DNA from: Thiosulfativibrio sp964601165
GTDB taxonomy: Bacteria; Pseudomonadota; Gammaproteobacteria; Thiomicrospirales; Thiomicrospiraceae
Length of the DNA: 40,667 nt
Reading direction: 5' to 3'
Assembly: GCA_964601165.1 (NCBI GenBank)
Contig: CAZRMK010000005.1
Span: forward strand, 1 to 40,667
Shown: piece after piece, positions 23,665 through 32,699 of the stretch
Position numbering within the stretch: the first letter of the stretch is position 1
Layout: every line of letters begins with the position of its first letter
Program-made: the position numbers and the translations under genes
Notes under the pieces: model-generated
Seen by the model: only the letters and a program-made list of their open reading frames with translations
The model's database searches: none
What the model was told of the DNA's origin: nothing

Positions 23665-24732
23665 ATGTCACAGGAACTTTTATCTGGGTTGGTTGGTAGT
23701 AGTAAAGCTATGCAGCAGGTCAAAAAGCTCATTATGCAGGTAGCACAAACTGATGCATCTGTACTTATATTGGGTGAGTCTGGTACAGGTAAGGAAGTAG
23801 TTTCTCAAAGTTTGCACTCAGCGTCTTTGCGCTCGAATTATGCTTTCGTTCCCATTAACTGTGGAGCCATTCCAAGTGAATTGCTTGAGTCAGAATTGTT
23901 TGGGCATGAACGAGGGGCTTTTACTGGAGCCATTGTATCCCGTAAAGGGCGGTTTGAAATGGCAGAAAAAGGCACTGTTTTCTTGGATGAAATAGGTGAT
24001 ATGCCTTTATCTATGCAAGTAAAGCTGTTGCGGGTATTACAAGAGCGTGTGTATGAGCGCGTGGGTGGAAACAATAGCTTAGAGTGTGATGTAAGAGTCA
24101 TTGCTGCTACTCATCACAATTTAGAAGAAACTATTAAAGAGGGTCGGTTTAGAGAAGATTTGTTTTATCGTCTTAATGTGTTTCCTATTGAAATGCCTGC
24201 CTTACGTGAACGTATTGAGGATGTTCCTGAGTTGCTCAAGTTTATGTTTGCTAAGATTGAATCGGCAGGTCGTAAGGTTGCTCTTTTAACTCCAGAAGTA
24301 TTGATTGCTCTGCAGCATTATTCTTGGCCTGGTAATATTCGGGAATTAGGCAATCTTGTTGAAAGACTTTCTATTCTGTTTCCAGGGCTTCCCGTTAGCT
24401 TTTCTGATTTGCCAGCCAAGTATCAGATTGAGGTGCCTGAAGGTGCAGTTCTTCAAGAGCCTCAAAGCTCAGATCCTGTGAATAAAGAGATGGACTTAGA
24501 AGATAATTTAACAGCAGTGTTCATTGAATCTAAGGAGGAGTTTGTACCTTTGATAGAATCTCCATCATTGGATGATGGGCTAAATCTAAAAGCTTATTTG
24601 GTTGAAATGGAAATTAAACTTATTCAACGAGCTCTTTCTAAAACTGAGGGAAATGTCTCTAAAGCAGCTAAGTTATTGCAAACCAATCGTACAACCTTAG
24701 TAGAAAAAATACGTAAATTTGATTTGAATTAA
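23665..24732 (+). CDS. FleQ/FlrA-like sigma-54 activator lacking the N-terminal domain
   Basis: Predicted master activator of flagellar genes. The 355-aa protein is essentially AAA+ plus HTH: Walker A GESGTGKE (37-44), the sigma-54 contact loop GAFTGA (84-89), Walker B GTVFLDEIGDM, FREDLFYRLNVFPIEMPALRERIEDV, and YSWPGNIRELGNLVERLSILFPG. An acidic linker leads to a Fis-type HTH (GNVSKAAKLLQTNRTTLVEKIRKF). FleQ is about 490 aa and carries an N-terminal receiver-like domain; here the protein starts at the AAA+ domain. Where FleQ has LFRS before LVG, this has LLSG, and the Arg-Asn after Walker A are Gln-Ser, so c-di-GMP binding by the FleQ mode is unlikely. fleS follows after 24 bp. Confidence 0.88.
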   Translation: MSQELLSGLVGSSKAMQQVKKLIMQVAQTDASVLILGESGTGKEVVSQSLHSASLRSNYAFVPINCGAIPSELLESELFGHERGAFTGAIVSRKGRFEMAEKGTVFLDEIGDMPLSMQVKLLRVLQERVYERVGGNNSLECDVRVIAATHHNLEETIKEGRFREDLFYRLNVFPIEMPALRERIEDVPELLKFMFAKIESAGRKVALLTPEVLIALQHYSWPGNIRELGNLVERLSILFPGLPVSFSDLPAKYQIEVPEGAVLQEPQSSDPVNKEMDLEDNLTAVFIESKEEFVPLIESPSLDDGLNLKAYLVEMEIKLIQRALSKTEGNVSKAAKLLQTNRTTLVEKIRKFDLN

Positions 24733-24756
24733 ATTCTTCCTTAATGAAGGTTAATT

Positions 24757-25953
24757 ATGAGCAATATCTTAACAAAAGCAGGGCAGCAGCGTTTGGAAGA
24801 GTTGGAGGAGGCGTTTGAGTTATTTAATCAAACTTCTTCACAGCTTACGTTGGCTTATGAATCTTTACAGTCTCAAGTTACTGAATTGCAATCTCGTTTG
24901 CTAGCAACGGATCAAGAAAAACGACGTGTTGCTGAACGGTTGGAGCAACTGTTGAATTTGTTGCCAGCGGGCGTTATCGTTTTGGACTCTAGTGGAGTTG
25001 TAGTTGAAATAAACCCAGCTGCTGAAAATATTCTGGGTAAAGATGCTATTAATCGTTTGTGGAGTGTGGTGGTTGATAATGTATTTTTAATTACAAATAA
25101 TGCAGGAGAGTTTATTACCCATGATAAAGTTTGTTATCAGCTTTCATCTTCTCCACTAGAAATAGCACAAGTTCAAAATAAACCATTAAGTTTAGGGAAA
25201 ATTTTGTTAATTCAAGATGTTTCCGCCGCCAAAGATTTACAAAATCATGTTGCTCGCCATCAGCGACTTAGTTCATTAGGGGATATGGCAGCCTCGTTGG
25301 CTCATCAAATTAGAACCCCTTTGTCTTCAGCTTTACTCTATACCTCGCAAATGGAGGGTAAGCAATTAACTTATGAGCAACAGCAGAAATCTGTATTTAA
25401 GTCTTTAAAAAGTTTAAGGCATTTAGAATCTCTAGTAAAAGATATGTTGCAATATGCTAAAGGAGGGCGAAATCATGAGCAAGAGATTTCAATGGAGCAG
25501 TTGATTGAAGCCTTGCAACATTCCTCTGATGTGCTTGAAAAGTCTAACCGTGTTAGGATTGTTTTCCCTAAAAAAATACCTGATCTGGTTGTTTTGGGGG
25601 ATTTAGATGCTTTATTGACTGCACTGCAGAATTTAATTGATAATGCGGTTAATATTTATGAAAAAGACAGGTCTTTAGACTTTAAAGTAATTGTTGATAT
25701 TCAGCAAACCTTGCCTAATATGGTTGATGTTATGGTAGTTGATGAGGGACCTGGATTGCCAGAAGAATTACAAGAAAAAGTCTTTGAACCTTTTTATACT
25801 AGTCGGGCAAAAGGCACGGGGCTTGGTTTGGCAGTAGTAAGGTCGGTGGCTGAAGGGCATGGTGGCGAAGCTTGGGTAAGTTCGGTAGAGGGTTGTGGTG
25901 CAACTTTTGGAATGAGTTTACCGTTATTTAAGCAGGAAGAGAATAGAGTATGA
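24757..25953 (+). CDS. fleS: Flagellar sensor histidine kinase FleS/FlrB
   Basis: Soluble histidine kinase that phosphorylates FleR to switch on class III flagellar genes. The 398-aa protein lacks TM segments. It has an N-terminal coiled coil (9-66), a PAS domain (about 66-155, LLPAGVIVLDSSGVVVEINPAAENILG), the H-box SLGDMAASLAHQIRTPLSSALLY with phospho-acceptor His183, and a HATPase domain with NLIDNAVN (N-box), DEGPGLPEE, FEPFYTSRAKGTGLGLAVVR and GGEAWV. It is flanked by the fleQ-like gene (24 bp) and fleR (ATGA overlap), the standard fleQSR arrangement. Confidence 0.93.
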   Translation: MSNILTKAGQQRLEELEEAFELFNQTSSQLTLAYESLQSQVTELQSRLLATDQEKRRVAERLEQLLNLLPAGVIVLDSSGVVVEINPAAENILGKDAINRLWSVVVDNVFLITNNAGEFITHDKVCYQLSSSPLEIAQVQNKPLSLGKILLIQDVSAAKDLQNHVARHQRLSSLGDMAASLAHQIRTPLSSALLYTSQMEGKQLTYEQQQKSVFKSLKSLRHLESLVKDMLQYAKGGRNHEQEISMEQLIEALQHSSDVLEKSNRVRIVFPKKIPDLVVLGDLDALLTALQNLIDNAVNIYEKDRSLDFKVIVDIQQTLPNMVDVMVVDEGPGLPEELQEKVFEPFYTSRAKGTGLGLAVVRSVAEGHGGEAWVSSVEGCGATFGMSLPLFKQEENRV

Positions 25954-27323
25954 GTTTAGCTAAAATACTGGTTGTAGAGGATGATTTAGAGCTAAAAGAG
26001 GCTTTAGTAGATACTCTGGAATTAAATGGATTTGAAGTTTTGAGTGTAGATAGTGCTGAAGAGGCATTGGTTGCTTTGGATGATGAAATAGGAATGGTTT
26101 TTACTGATATCCGTATGGACGGCATGGATGGTTATGAGCTTATGATGAGGCTTAGAGCCATTAAGCCCTATCTTCCGATTGTCTTAATGACAGCTTATGG
26201 CACGGTTGAGCAAGCCGTTGAGGCGATAAAGGCTGGTGCTGTGGATTATATTTTAAAACCTTTTGATGCTAGTGTTTTGGTTGAAAAAGCTAAAGCTTAC
26301 TTTAATCGAGATGCTTCTAGCGTCGATGATTTTGTGGTTGCTGATCCTGCAATGATACAGTTAAAGGCAATGGCTAAAAAGGTTGCTTCTAGTCAAGCGA
26401 GTGTTTTAATTTTAGGGGCAAGTGGAACAGGTAAAGAGGTTTTAGCACGTTATCTTCATAAGCAATCTAACCGAGATAAGCAGCCATTTGTTGCCATTAA
26501 TTGTGCCGCCATTCCTGATAATATGTTAGAGGCTATTCTGTTTGGTTATGAAAAAGGTGCTTTTACAGGAGCGATGAAAGCGATGCCTGGTAAATTTGAG
26601 CAGGCTCAGGGTGGTACAATATTTTTAGATGAGATTGGCGAAATGAAGCCTGATTTGCAGGCTAAGTTGTTAAGAGTTTTGCAAGAAAAAGAAGTGGAGC
26701 GTATTGGTAGTATAAGAACTATTCAATTAAACGTTAGAGTATTAAGTGCTTCTAATATTAATATGAAAGAGGCAATTGAATCTGGCAGGTTTCGTGAAGA
26801 TTTATTTTATCGTTTAAGTGTTTTTCCATTACGGCTACCGTTATTAATAGAAAGACCTAAAGATATCGCTGCAATAAGTGAGAAACTGTTATATCGCCAT
26901 TGTGGGCATTCACGTGTCGAACCTATGTTATCTGCCCCTGCGATGAGAAAACTAATCCAATATTCTTGGCCTGGAAATATTCGTGAATTAGATAATGTGA
27001 TTCAGCGAGCATTGGTGATGATGTCTGGAGATACAATTCAAGAACAAGATGTTATTTTGGACGATATTTTGGGGGTTGGAACCTCTTCTAAATTAGTTGC
27101 AAGTAAAGTTTTAAAGAAAGATAGCGGGAAAGTAGAGAAAAAAAAAGCAGAGGAAGTTGTTATGACTTTAGATTTAAAAGCACGAGAAACCCAGCTTATT
27201 ATTGAGACCCTAAAAAGTTTTGCTGGGCATAGGCAAAAAACCTCAGAAGCTTTAAATATTAGCCCTAGAACTTTGCGTTATAAAATTGCTAAATTAAAAG
27301 AAGAAGGTATTGAGGTTTTTTAG
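25950..27323 (+). CDS. fleR: Sigma-54-dependent flagellar response regulator FleR/FlrC
   Basis: Response regulator activating class III flagellar promoters. The 457-aa protein has a receiver (1-120; acidic VVEDD, phospho-Asp53 in FTDIRMDGMDGYEL, LMTAYGTVEQAVEAIKAGAVDYILKPF) and an AAA+ domain (GASGTGKE, EKGAFTGAMKAMPGKFEQA, GGTIFLDEIGEM, FREDLFYRLSVFPLRLPLL, WPGNIRELDNVIQRAL). It ends with a Fis-type HTH (AGHRQKTSEALNISPRTLRYKIAKLKEEG). Its ATG overlaps the fleS stop. A sigma-54 promoter begins 2 bp after its stop, so it probably activates the neighbouring fliE operon. Confidence 0.94.
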   Translation: MSLAKILVVEDDLELKEALVDTLELNGFEVLSVDSAEEALVALDDEIGMVFTDIRMDGMDGYELMMRLRAIKPYLPIVLMTAYGTVEQAVEAIKAGAVDYILKPFDASVLVEKAKAYFNRDASSVDDFVVADPAMIQLKAMAKKVASSQASVLILGASGTGKEVLARYLHKQSNRDKQPFVAINCAAIPDNMLEAILFGYEKGAFTGAMKAMPGKFEQAQGGTIFLDEIGEMKPDLQAKLLRVLQEKEVERIGSIRTIQLNVRVLSASNINMKEAIESGRFREDLFYRLSVFPLRLPLLIERPKDIAAISEKLLYRHCGHSRVEPMLSAPAMRKLIQYSWPGNIRELDNVIQRALVMMSGDTIQEQDVILDDILGVGTSSKLVASKVLKKDSGKVEKKKAEEVVMTLDLKARETQLIIETLKSFAGHRQKTSEALNISPRTLRYKIAKLKEEGIEVF

Positions 27324-27325
27324 TT

Positions 27326-27341
27326 TGGCATGCGGATTGCT
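27326..27341 (+). promoter_or_regulatory. Sigma-54 (RpoN) promoter for the fliE operon
   Basis: TGGCATGCGGATTGCT matches the -24/-12 consensus TGGCACG-N4-TTGCW at all but one position, with GG and GC at the required spacing. It lies 83 bp before fliE and immediately after fleR, which encodes a GAFTGA-type activator. This is direct evidence for the FleQ/FleR-sigma-54 hierarchy here. Confidence 0.9.
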
Positions 27342-27424
27342 AAAACACTGTTATAATGTCAAAAATATGGCATAATGAAATGGATATTTTTCCAATACTT
27401 GGTATTTTGAGAGTTTAGCAAAAA

Positions 27425-27757
27425 ATGAATAATAGCATTGACACACAAAGTTTATTGCTTCAAATGAGAAGCCTTGCTGCAGAAGCCTCATCTCAGCCAG
27501 TTTCGTCATTACAGGTAGAAAAAGGTGAGAAGAGTTCGACAGATTTTGCTAATCTCTTATCAAATTCAATTAATGCAGTAGCTAAAGAGCAAAATAAATC
27601 CAGTGAGATGAGGACTGCTTTTGAGACTGGAAAAGACATTGAGTTAACCGAGGTCATGTTACAAGCTCAAAAAGCCAGCTTGTCTTTTCAAGCCATGACA
27701 CAAGTCAGAAATAAGCTTGTTGAGGCTTATAGAGAAGTCTCTCGCATGCCTATTTAA
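27425..27757 (+). CDS. fliE: Flagellar hook-basal body protein FliE
   Basis: Links the MS ring to the proximal rod and belongs to the first substrates of flagellar export. The 110-aa protein is at the family norm and shows the C-terminal FliE signature: DFANLLSNSINAVAKEQNKSSEMRTAFETGKDIELTEVMLQAQKASLSFQAMTQVRNKLVEAYREVSRMPI. It is the first gene of the operon, 83 bp after the sigma-54 promoter, and fliF follows after 14 bp. No oddity is seen. Confidence 0.95.
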   Translation: MNNSIDTQSLLLQMRSLAAEASSQPVSSLQVEKGEKSSTDFANLLSNSINAVAKEQNKSSEMRTAFETGKDIELTEVMLQAQKASLSFQAMTQVRNKLVEAYREVSRMPI

Positions 27758-27771
27758 CGAGATGATATTCA

Positions 27772-29445
27772 ATGCCAGCCCAGACTACTTTTGATCCTAG
27801 TATAAATGCACAACCTCAATCAGGAGGTTCAGCTCTCTTAAAGAACATTAATGGTCTTTCTGTTGCCAAGCAAGTTAGCTTAGTTATTGCTTTGGCAGCG
27901 ACCCTAGCCTTATCTGTTGGTATTATCCTCTGGTCACAAACAACTAATTATGGCTTGTTGTTTGGTAGTATGAATCCTCAAGATATGACCGAGGTGATTC
28001 AAACTCTTGAACAAGGAGGTATCTCTTATAAATTAGATCAAGCATCCGGTGCCATTTTAGTGGCAGTTGATCAGGTTCATGCTTTACGTTTACAGTTGGC
28101 CGCTCAAGGTTTTCCTAAACAAGCCGTAACGGGCTATAAGTTGTTAGATATTGAACAGGGTTATGGAATTTCTCAATTTAGGGAGCAAACACGCTTTCAT
28201 CGTGCATTAGAGGGGGAATTAGCTAAATCGGTTGCCTCTATTAATTCGGTACAGTCTGCACGTGTGATGCTGGGATTACCTAAGCGTTCAGTTTTTGTAC
28301 GTAAAATTCAAGAACCCACCGCTTCAGTGATTGTTAGGATGCACTCAGGGCGTTCCTTAGATCCACAGCAGGTGAATGCGATTGTTCACTTGGTAGCTTC
28401 GAGTATCGCTAATTTAAAAACTAAAAATGTCACGGTTGTTGATCAGCAGGGGAACTTGTTAACCGGCGATACTAAAGTTACCTCAATTCACATGAGCGTT
28501 AAACAATTAGACTATACTAGAATGGTTGAGGAAACTTTGTCTGGCAGAATTATTAATTTGTTATCTCCTATTGTCGGGGGACGAAATAATGTTAGGGCTC
28601 AAGTAACGGCTGAGTTGGATTTTACTCAGAAAGAAAAAACCCGAGAAGATTTTGATCCAGATCCTGATGCTATTCGTTCTAAACAAGAAATAAGGGAAAT
28701 TAATCGTCATCAAGCTCCGGGTGGGATTCCTGGCACCCTAACCAATCAACCTCCTAGAGCTGGTCTAGCTCCAGAAGAAAGCTATGACCCTAATAGGGAT
28801 CCGAATTTAAAAAACTCTAAATTTCAACTTACAAAAAACTATGAAATTGACCGTACTGTTAGCCATATTAAAACTGCAGTAGGAACTATACAGCGTTTGT
28901 CTGTTGCGGTGGTATTGGATGATAAATTGTTGGCAGATGAAGCGGGTAATTTAGTGAGAACACCTTTAACTGCAGAGGAGTTGTTAGGTTATCGTCAGTT
29001 AATTATGGATGCGGTTGGGTTGGATGAAGCCCGTGGTGATACCTTGAGTGTTGTTAATGCTAAATTTATTCAGGAAGTCGCAGAAGATATTTTTGTTCCT
29101 GAAGTTTGGGAACAGCCTTGGTTTTGGGATTTAGTGAAGCAAGTATTAGCGGGATTAGCCGTATTGCTTATTATTTTCGGCGTAATCCGCCCGATGATCA
29201 AAGATCTATCTAAGAAAGAAGAAAGCTTTCTTGAGTATCCTGAAGGTGTTGTGGATGATGAGGCTATTGAAAATACCGATGAGATTTCAAAAGCACTTGA
29301 ACAAATGAATGAAGATGCTGATCAAATGGCAGAAGATATTCAAGAAACTTCTCAAGAAGAGCTAGGTCTTATTGAAAAGGTTAAAGCCATTGTAGCAGCA
29401 GATCCAAAATTAGCAGCTCATATTGTTAAGCAGTGGTTGCAGTAA
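27772..29445 (+). CDS. fliF: Flagellar MS-ring protein FliF
   Basis: Inner-membrane ring scaffold for the rotor and export gate. The 557-aa protein has two TM segments: N-terminal, about 33-53 (QVSLVIALAATLALSVGIILWSQ), and C-terminal, about 458-478 (LVKQVLAGLAVLLIIFGVIRPMIKDL). The periplasmic ring-building motifs lie between them (NYGLLFGSMNPQDMTEVIQTLE, YGISQFREQTRFHRALEGELAKSVASINSVQSARVMLGLPKRSVFVR). The C-terminal tail EELGLIEKVKAIVAADPKLAAHIVKQWLQ is the FliG-binding helix. The repeat-like linker (RAGLAPEESYDPNRDPNLKNSKFQLTKNYEID) is typical. fliG follows after 12 bp. Confidence 0.97.
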   Translation: MPAQTTFDPSINAQPQSGGSALLKNINGLSVAKQVSLVIALAATLALSVGIILWSQTTNYGLLFGSMNPQDMTEVIQTLEQGGISYKLDQASGAILVAVDQVHALRLQLAAQGFPKQAVTGYKLLDIEQGYGISQFREQTRFHRALEGELAKSVASINSVQSARVMLGLPKRSVFVRKIQEPTASVIVRMHSGRSLDPQQVNAIVHLVASSIANLKTKNVTVVDQQGNLLTGDTKVTSIHMSVKQLDYTRMVEETLSGRIINLLSPIVGGRNNVRAQVTAELDFTQKEKTREDFDPDPDAIRSKQEIREINRHQAPGGIPGTLTNQPPRAGLAPEESYDPNRDPNLKNSKFQLTKNYEIDRTVSHIKTAVGTIQRLSVAVVLDDKLLADEAGNLVRTPLTAEELLGYRQLIMDAVGLDEARGDTLSVVNAKFIQEVAEDIFVPEVWEQPWFWDLVKQVLAGLAVLLIIFGVIRPMIKDLSKKEESFLEYPEGVVDDEAIENTDEISKALEQMNEDADQMAEDIQETSQEELGLIEKVKAIVAADPKLAAHIVKQWLQ

Positions 29446-29457
29446 AGGAGAGTAATT

Positions 29458-30480
29458 GTGGCAGATTCTGTGACTGAAGAGATGAGAAAAGAAAAAGATC
29501 TTGAACCTCTAGATAAAGCGGCTATTTTGTTGTTATCTTTAGGTAAAGATACCGCTGCTAAGGTGTTAAAACATTTAAACCCGCGTGAAGTCCAAAAGCT
29601 TGGCAATGCCATGACAGACGTAGAGGATGTAACCCACTCTGATATTCATGTAGTGATAAAAAATTTTCTCGGGGAGTTAGGAGAAGATGCTTTAGGAATG
29701 AATACCGCTGAATATGCAAAATCATTAATGGTTGATGCCTTAGGTGACGGTGGTGGTGGTTTGATGGAAGCCGCGATGCTGGGTGATCAGGTGAAAGGTT
29801 TAGAGGCCCTTAAATGGATGCATCCTTTGACCATTTCTAATATGCTAAAAAATGAACATCCTCAGGTAGTTGCGATTATCTTGTCTTATTTTGAACCTGA
29901 CCTTTCGGCACAAATTTTAGCAGGCATTCCTGAACGTTTCCAAAATGAAGTTATCTTTCGTATTGCAACCCTAACGACGATTCAACCGCGTGCTTTATTT
30001 GATTTGAATAAAGTGATTGAATCTGCTTCTAGTGATGGTGCTGGTGGTAAATTGGCAACCATTGGTGGCGAGAAAAAGGCAGCAGAAATTCTTAACTTAG
30101 TTGGTGGAGGTCTTGATTCTCGTATTTTAGATGCAATTGCCATTGAACATGATGGTATTAGTAAAGGTATTCAGGATAAAATGTTTGTCTTTGAGGATAT
30201 TGCTGGCATTGATCCTCGTGGTATTCAAGCTCTTTTAGGAGATGTTCCGAATGATGTGCTTAAGGTGGCATTAAAAGGTGCTGACTCCGAGATAGTAGAC
30301 TTATTCTTAGGCAATATGTCCAAGCGTCAGTCAGCGATGATGAGAGAAGAATTAGAAATATCTGGACCTGTTAAACTAAGTGATGTAGAGGATGCGCAGC
30401 GTGCAATTATTCAAACGGTTCGCCGTCTAGCAGATGAAGAAAAACTTATGATGCCAGGTGGTGGAGAGGAATTTGTGTAG
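29458..30480 (+). CDS. fliG: Flagellar motor switch protein FliG
   Basis: Rotor protein that receives torque from MotA and joins FliF to FliM/FliN. The 340-aa protein has the N-terminal FliF-binding domain (DKAAILLLSLGKDTAAKVLKHLNPREVQKLGNAM), the middle EHPQVVAIILSYF (EHPQ) motif, and the C-terminal torque helix with charged residues (DIAGIDPRGIQALLGDVPNDVLKVALKGADSEIVDLFLGNMSKRQSAMMREELE). The start is GTG with AAGGAGA 7 nt upstream. fliH starts directly at its stop. Confidence 0.97.
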   Translation: MADSVTEEMRKEKDLEPLDKAAILLLSLGKDTAAKVLKHLNPREVQKLGNAMTDVEDVTHSDIHVVIKNFLGELGEDALGMNTAEYAKSLMVDALGDGGGGLMEAAMLGDQVKGLEALKWMHPLTISNMLKNEHPQVVAIILSYFEPDLSAQILAGIPERFQNEVIFRIATLTTIQPRALFDLNKVIESASSDGAGGKLATIGGEKKAAEILNLVGGGLDSRILDAIAIEHDGISKGIQDKMFVFEDIAGIDPRGIQALLGDVPNDVLKVALKGADSEIVDLFLGNMSKRQSAMMREELEISGPVKLSDVEDAQRAIIQTVRRLADEEKLMMPGGGEEFV

Positions 30481-31353
30481 GTGGTCATGGTGACAACGGA
30501 CGATTCTTTAGAAGAGCAAGAGGATATTCCTTGTGCTAAATTAGTTAGAGCTCAAGATGTGAGTGATCCAGAGATTAAAGCTTGGGATTATTCTAATTTG
30601 AAGCAAGACGATGAAAAAGTAGCACAGAAAATTCATGCTGATGTTGTAGAAAAAATACGCCGTGAAGCAGAGCCAGAGCTACTCCGTCAAACAACATTGT
30701 TAAAAAAAGAAACCTTTGAAAAAGCCCATCAAGAAGGTTACGATGCAGGCTTTGAAAAAGGTTTGCTTCAGGGTAGAGAGCAAGCTATAGAACAATCTGA
30801 GCAAAAGGCTAAACAGGCTTTAGAGCCTTTGGTAAAAAGACTTGATAGCTTATTGTCGGTAATGCAAAGCCCTTTCCATGAAGTTGAAAAAGAGGTGCTA
30901 GAATCTTTTGCTAATTTGTCGTTAGAAATAGCTAAAAGTTTTATTAAGCAAGAAATTTCTAAAGATAACAACTGGACTCTTAAGGCAGTTCAAGAAGCCA
31001 TAAATATGCTCCCAGAAGAATCGGTATTATTAAATATCGAATTAAACCCCGAAGATATTTTGCTTATTGACCAGTACCGCCAAGAACACTCTAAAGATTG
31101 GCAATTAAAACCGAATTCTACTATTCCTGTCGGTAGTTGCAGGGTAAAGCAAAATTTCTCTATTGTAGAAAATATTTGGCAAGAACAGCTGATAGACTAT
31201 TTATTAAAAGTATCAGAACAGATTACAGCTAAAACATCAGATATTAATCAATCTATTCAAAATTCAGTTTCTCAAAGTTCAGAAAATTCAGTAAAAAACC
31301 TCAAATCTAGTCCAGATGATACTGATTCTAACTTATTAAGAGAGAGTCCTTAA
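30481..31353 (+). CDS. fliH: Flagellar export ATPase regulator FliH
   Basis: Negative regulator and docking stalk of the FliI ATPase. The 290-aa protein has a central coiled-coil/Gly-rich region typical of FliH (ETFEKAHQEGYDAGFEKGLLQGREQAIEQSEQKAKQAL) and a C-terminal domain with EVEKEVLESFANLSLEIAKSFIKQEIS, MLPEESVLLNIELNPEDI. The last ~50 residues are Ser/Asn/Gln-rich and weakly conserved. A GTG at 30481 abuts the fliG stop; an ATG at 30487 is also possible but further from the GGAGAGG site. The stop shares a base with the fliI start (TAATG), so translation is coupled. Confidence 0.9.
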   Translation: MVMVTTDDSLEEQEDIPCAKLVRAQDVSDPEIKAWDYSNLKQDDEKVAQKIHADVVEKIRREAEPELLRQTTLLKKETFEKAHQEGYDAGFEKGLLQGREQAIEQSEQKAKQALEPLVKRLDSLLSVMQSPFHEVEKEVLESFANLSLEIAKSFIKQEISKDNNWTLKAVQEAINMLPEESVLLNIELNPEDILLIDQYRQEHSKDWQLKPNSTIPVGSCRVKQNFSIVENIWQEQLIDYLLKVSEQITAKTSDINQSIQNSVSQSSENSVKNLKSSPDDTDSNLLRESP

Positions 31354-32699
31354 TGCCTGATTATATGCAATATCTTCAATCACGGTTATTAAAAAAATCT
31401 CAATCCTTAGCAAAACAATTACCTCTACCTCCTCAATTACAGGTAGCTGGGCGTTTAGTGCGAATGGTGGGTATGACGCTTGAGGTGGTTGGGACCTATG
31501 CTCCTATTGGATCACGTTGCCAAATACTATCTCATCATTTAGCTCCAGTAGAGGCTGAGGTGGTAGGTTTTAACAATGACCGTCTTTATTTAATGCCGAT
31601 AGGCGATGTGCATGGGCTTGAGCCTAATGCTAAAGTTATACCTGTGGAAGGCGGGATTAAAGTTGGTGTCAGTGAGTCTATGCTGGGCAGAGTAATAGAC
31701 GGTACAGGGCAACCTTTAGATGGTTTAGGTGCAATAGTTACTGAAAATAAAGTACCTCTTAATGGTTCCAGAATTAACCCTTTGCATAGAAACCAAATTG
31801 ACACTCCTTTAGATGTTGGAATTAAAGCTATTAACGGTTTGCTTACTCTTGGAAAAGGGCAACGGATAGGCTTAATGGCTGGTACAGGTGTTGGGAAAAG
31901 TGTTTTATTAGGTATGATGACGAAGTTTACCGATGCTGATATTGTGGTAGTAGGTTTGATTGGTGAACGTGGTCGAGAGGTTAATGATTTTGTGCGTAAT
32001 AATTTAGGGGAGGAGGGTTTAAAACGTGCGGTTATTGTAGCAACCCCAGCAGATGATCCGCCTTTGATGCGATTGCATGGAGCTATGTTAGCCACAGCGG
32101 TAGCAGAGTATTTTAGAGATAAAGGCAAAGATGTGTTATTGCTGATGGATTCTTTAACACGTTTTGCACAGGCACAAAGAGAAATTGCTTTGGCAATAGG
32201 AGAACCCCCTGCAAGTAAAGGCTATCCGCCTTCTGTTTTTGCCAAGCTGCCTCAGTTAGTTGAAAGAGCTGGAAATGGTACTAAAGATCAAGGTTCTATT
32301 ACTGCCATTTATACGGTTTTGGCAGAAGGGGATGATCAGTCTGATCCCGTTGTTGATTCTGCTAGGGGAGTATTAGATGGGCATATAGTTTTGTCACGGA
32401 CAATAGCTGACTCAGGACGTTACCCCGCCATTGATGTAGAGTCTTCAATTAGTCGGGTGATGGTAGATATTGTATCTCCAGAGCAGTTACAATTAGCAAG
32501 AAAGTTTAAAAAAATTTACGCTGCTTATCAACAAAATCATGACTTAATTTCAGTAGGAGCTTATCGCAAAGGTTCTAATCCTGAAATTGATAAAGCCATT
32601 GAGAAATTTCCACAATTAAATACTTTTTTGTCGCAAGAAATTTCAGAAAAGTTTACCGTAGAGCATAGTTTGCAAGATCTTAAAACGGCGGTATTTTAA
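31353..32699 (+). CDS. fliI: Flagellum-specific ATPase FliI
   Basis: Hexameric ATPase that unfolds and delivers export substrates to the flagellar gate. The 448-aa protein has the P-loop LMAGTGVGKSVLLG, VGLIGERGREVNDF, the Walker B-type LLLMDSLTRFAQAQREIALAIGEPPASKGYPPSVFAKLPQLVERAG, and DPVVDSARGVLDGHIVLSR, all typical of FliI within the F1-beta family. Length is normal. It overlaps fliH by 1 nt and is followed directly by fliJ. Confidence 0.97.
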   Translation: MPDYMQYLQSRLLKKSQSLAKQLPLPPQLQVAGRLVRMVGMTLEVVGTYAPIGSRCQILSHHLAPVEAEVVGFNNDRLYLMPIGDVHGLEPNAKVIPVEGGIKVGVSESMLGRVIDGTGQPLDGLGAIVTENKVPLNGSRINPLHRNQIDTPLDVGIKAINGLLTLGKGQRIGLMAGTGVGKSVLLGMMTKFTDADIVVVGLIGERGREVNDFVRNNLGEEGLKRAVIVATPADDPPLMRLHGAMLATAVAEYFRDKGKDVLLLMDSLTRFAQAQREIALAIGEPPASKGYPPSVFAKLPQLVERAGNGTKDQGSITAIYTVLAEGDDQSDPVVDSARGVLDGHIVLSRTIADSGRYPAIDVESSISRVMVDIVSPEQLQLARKFKKIYAAYQQNHDLISVGAYRKGSNPEIDKAIEKFPQLNTFLSQEISEKFTVEHSLQDLKTAVF

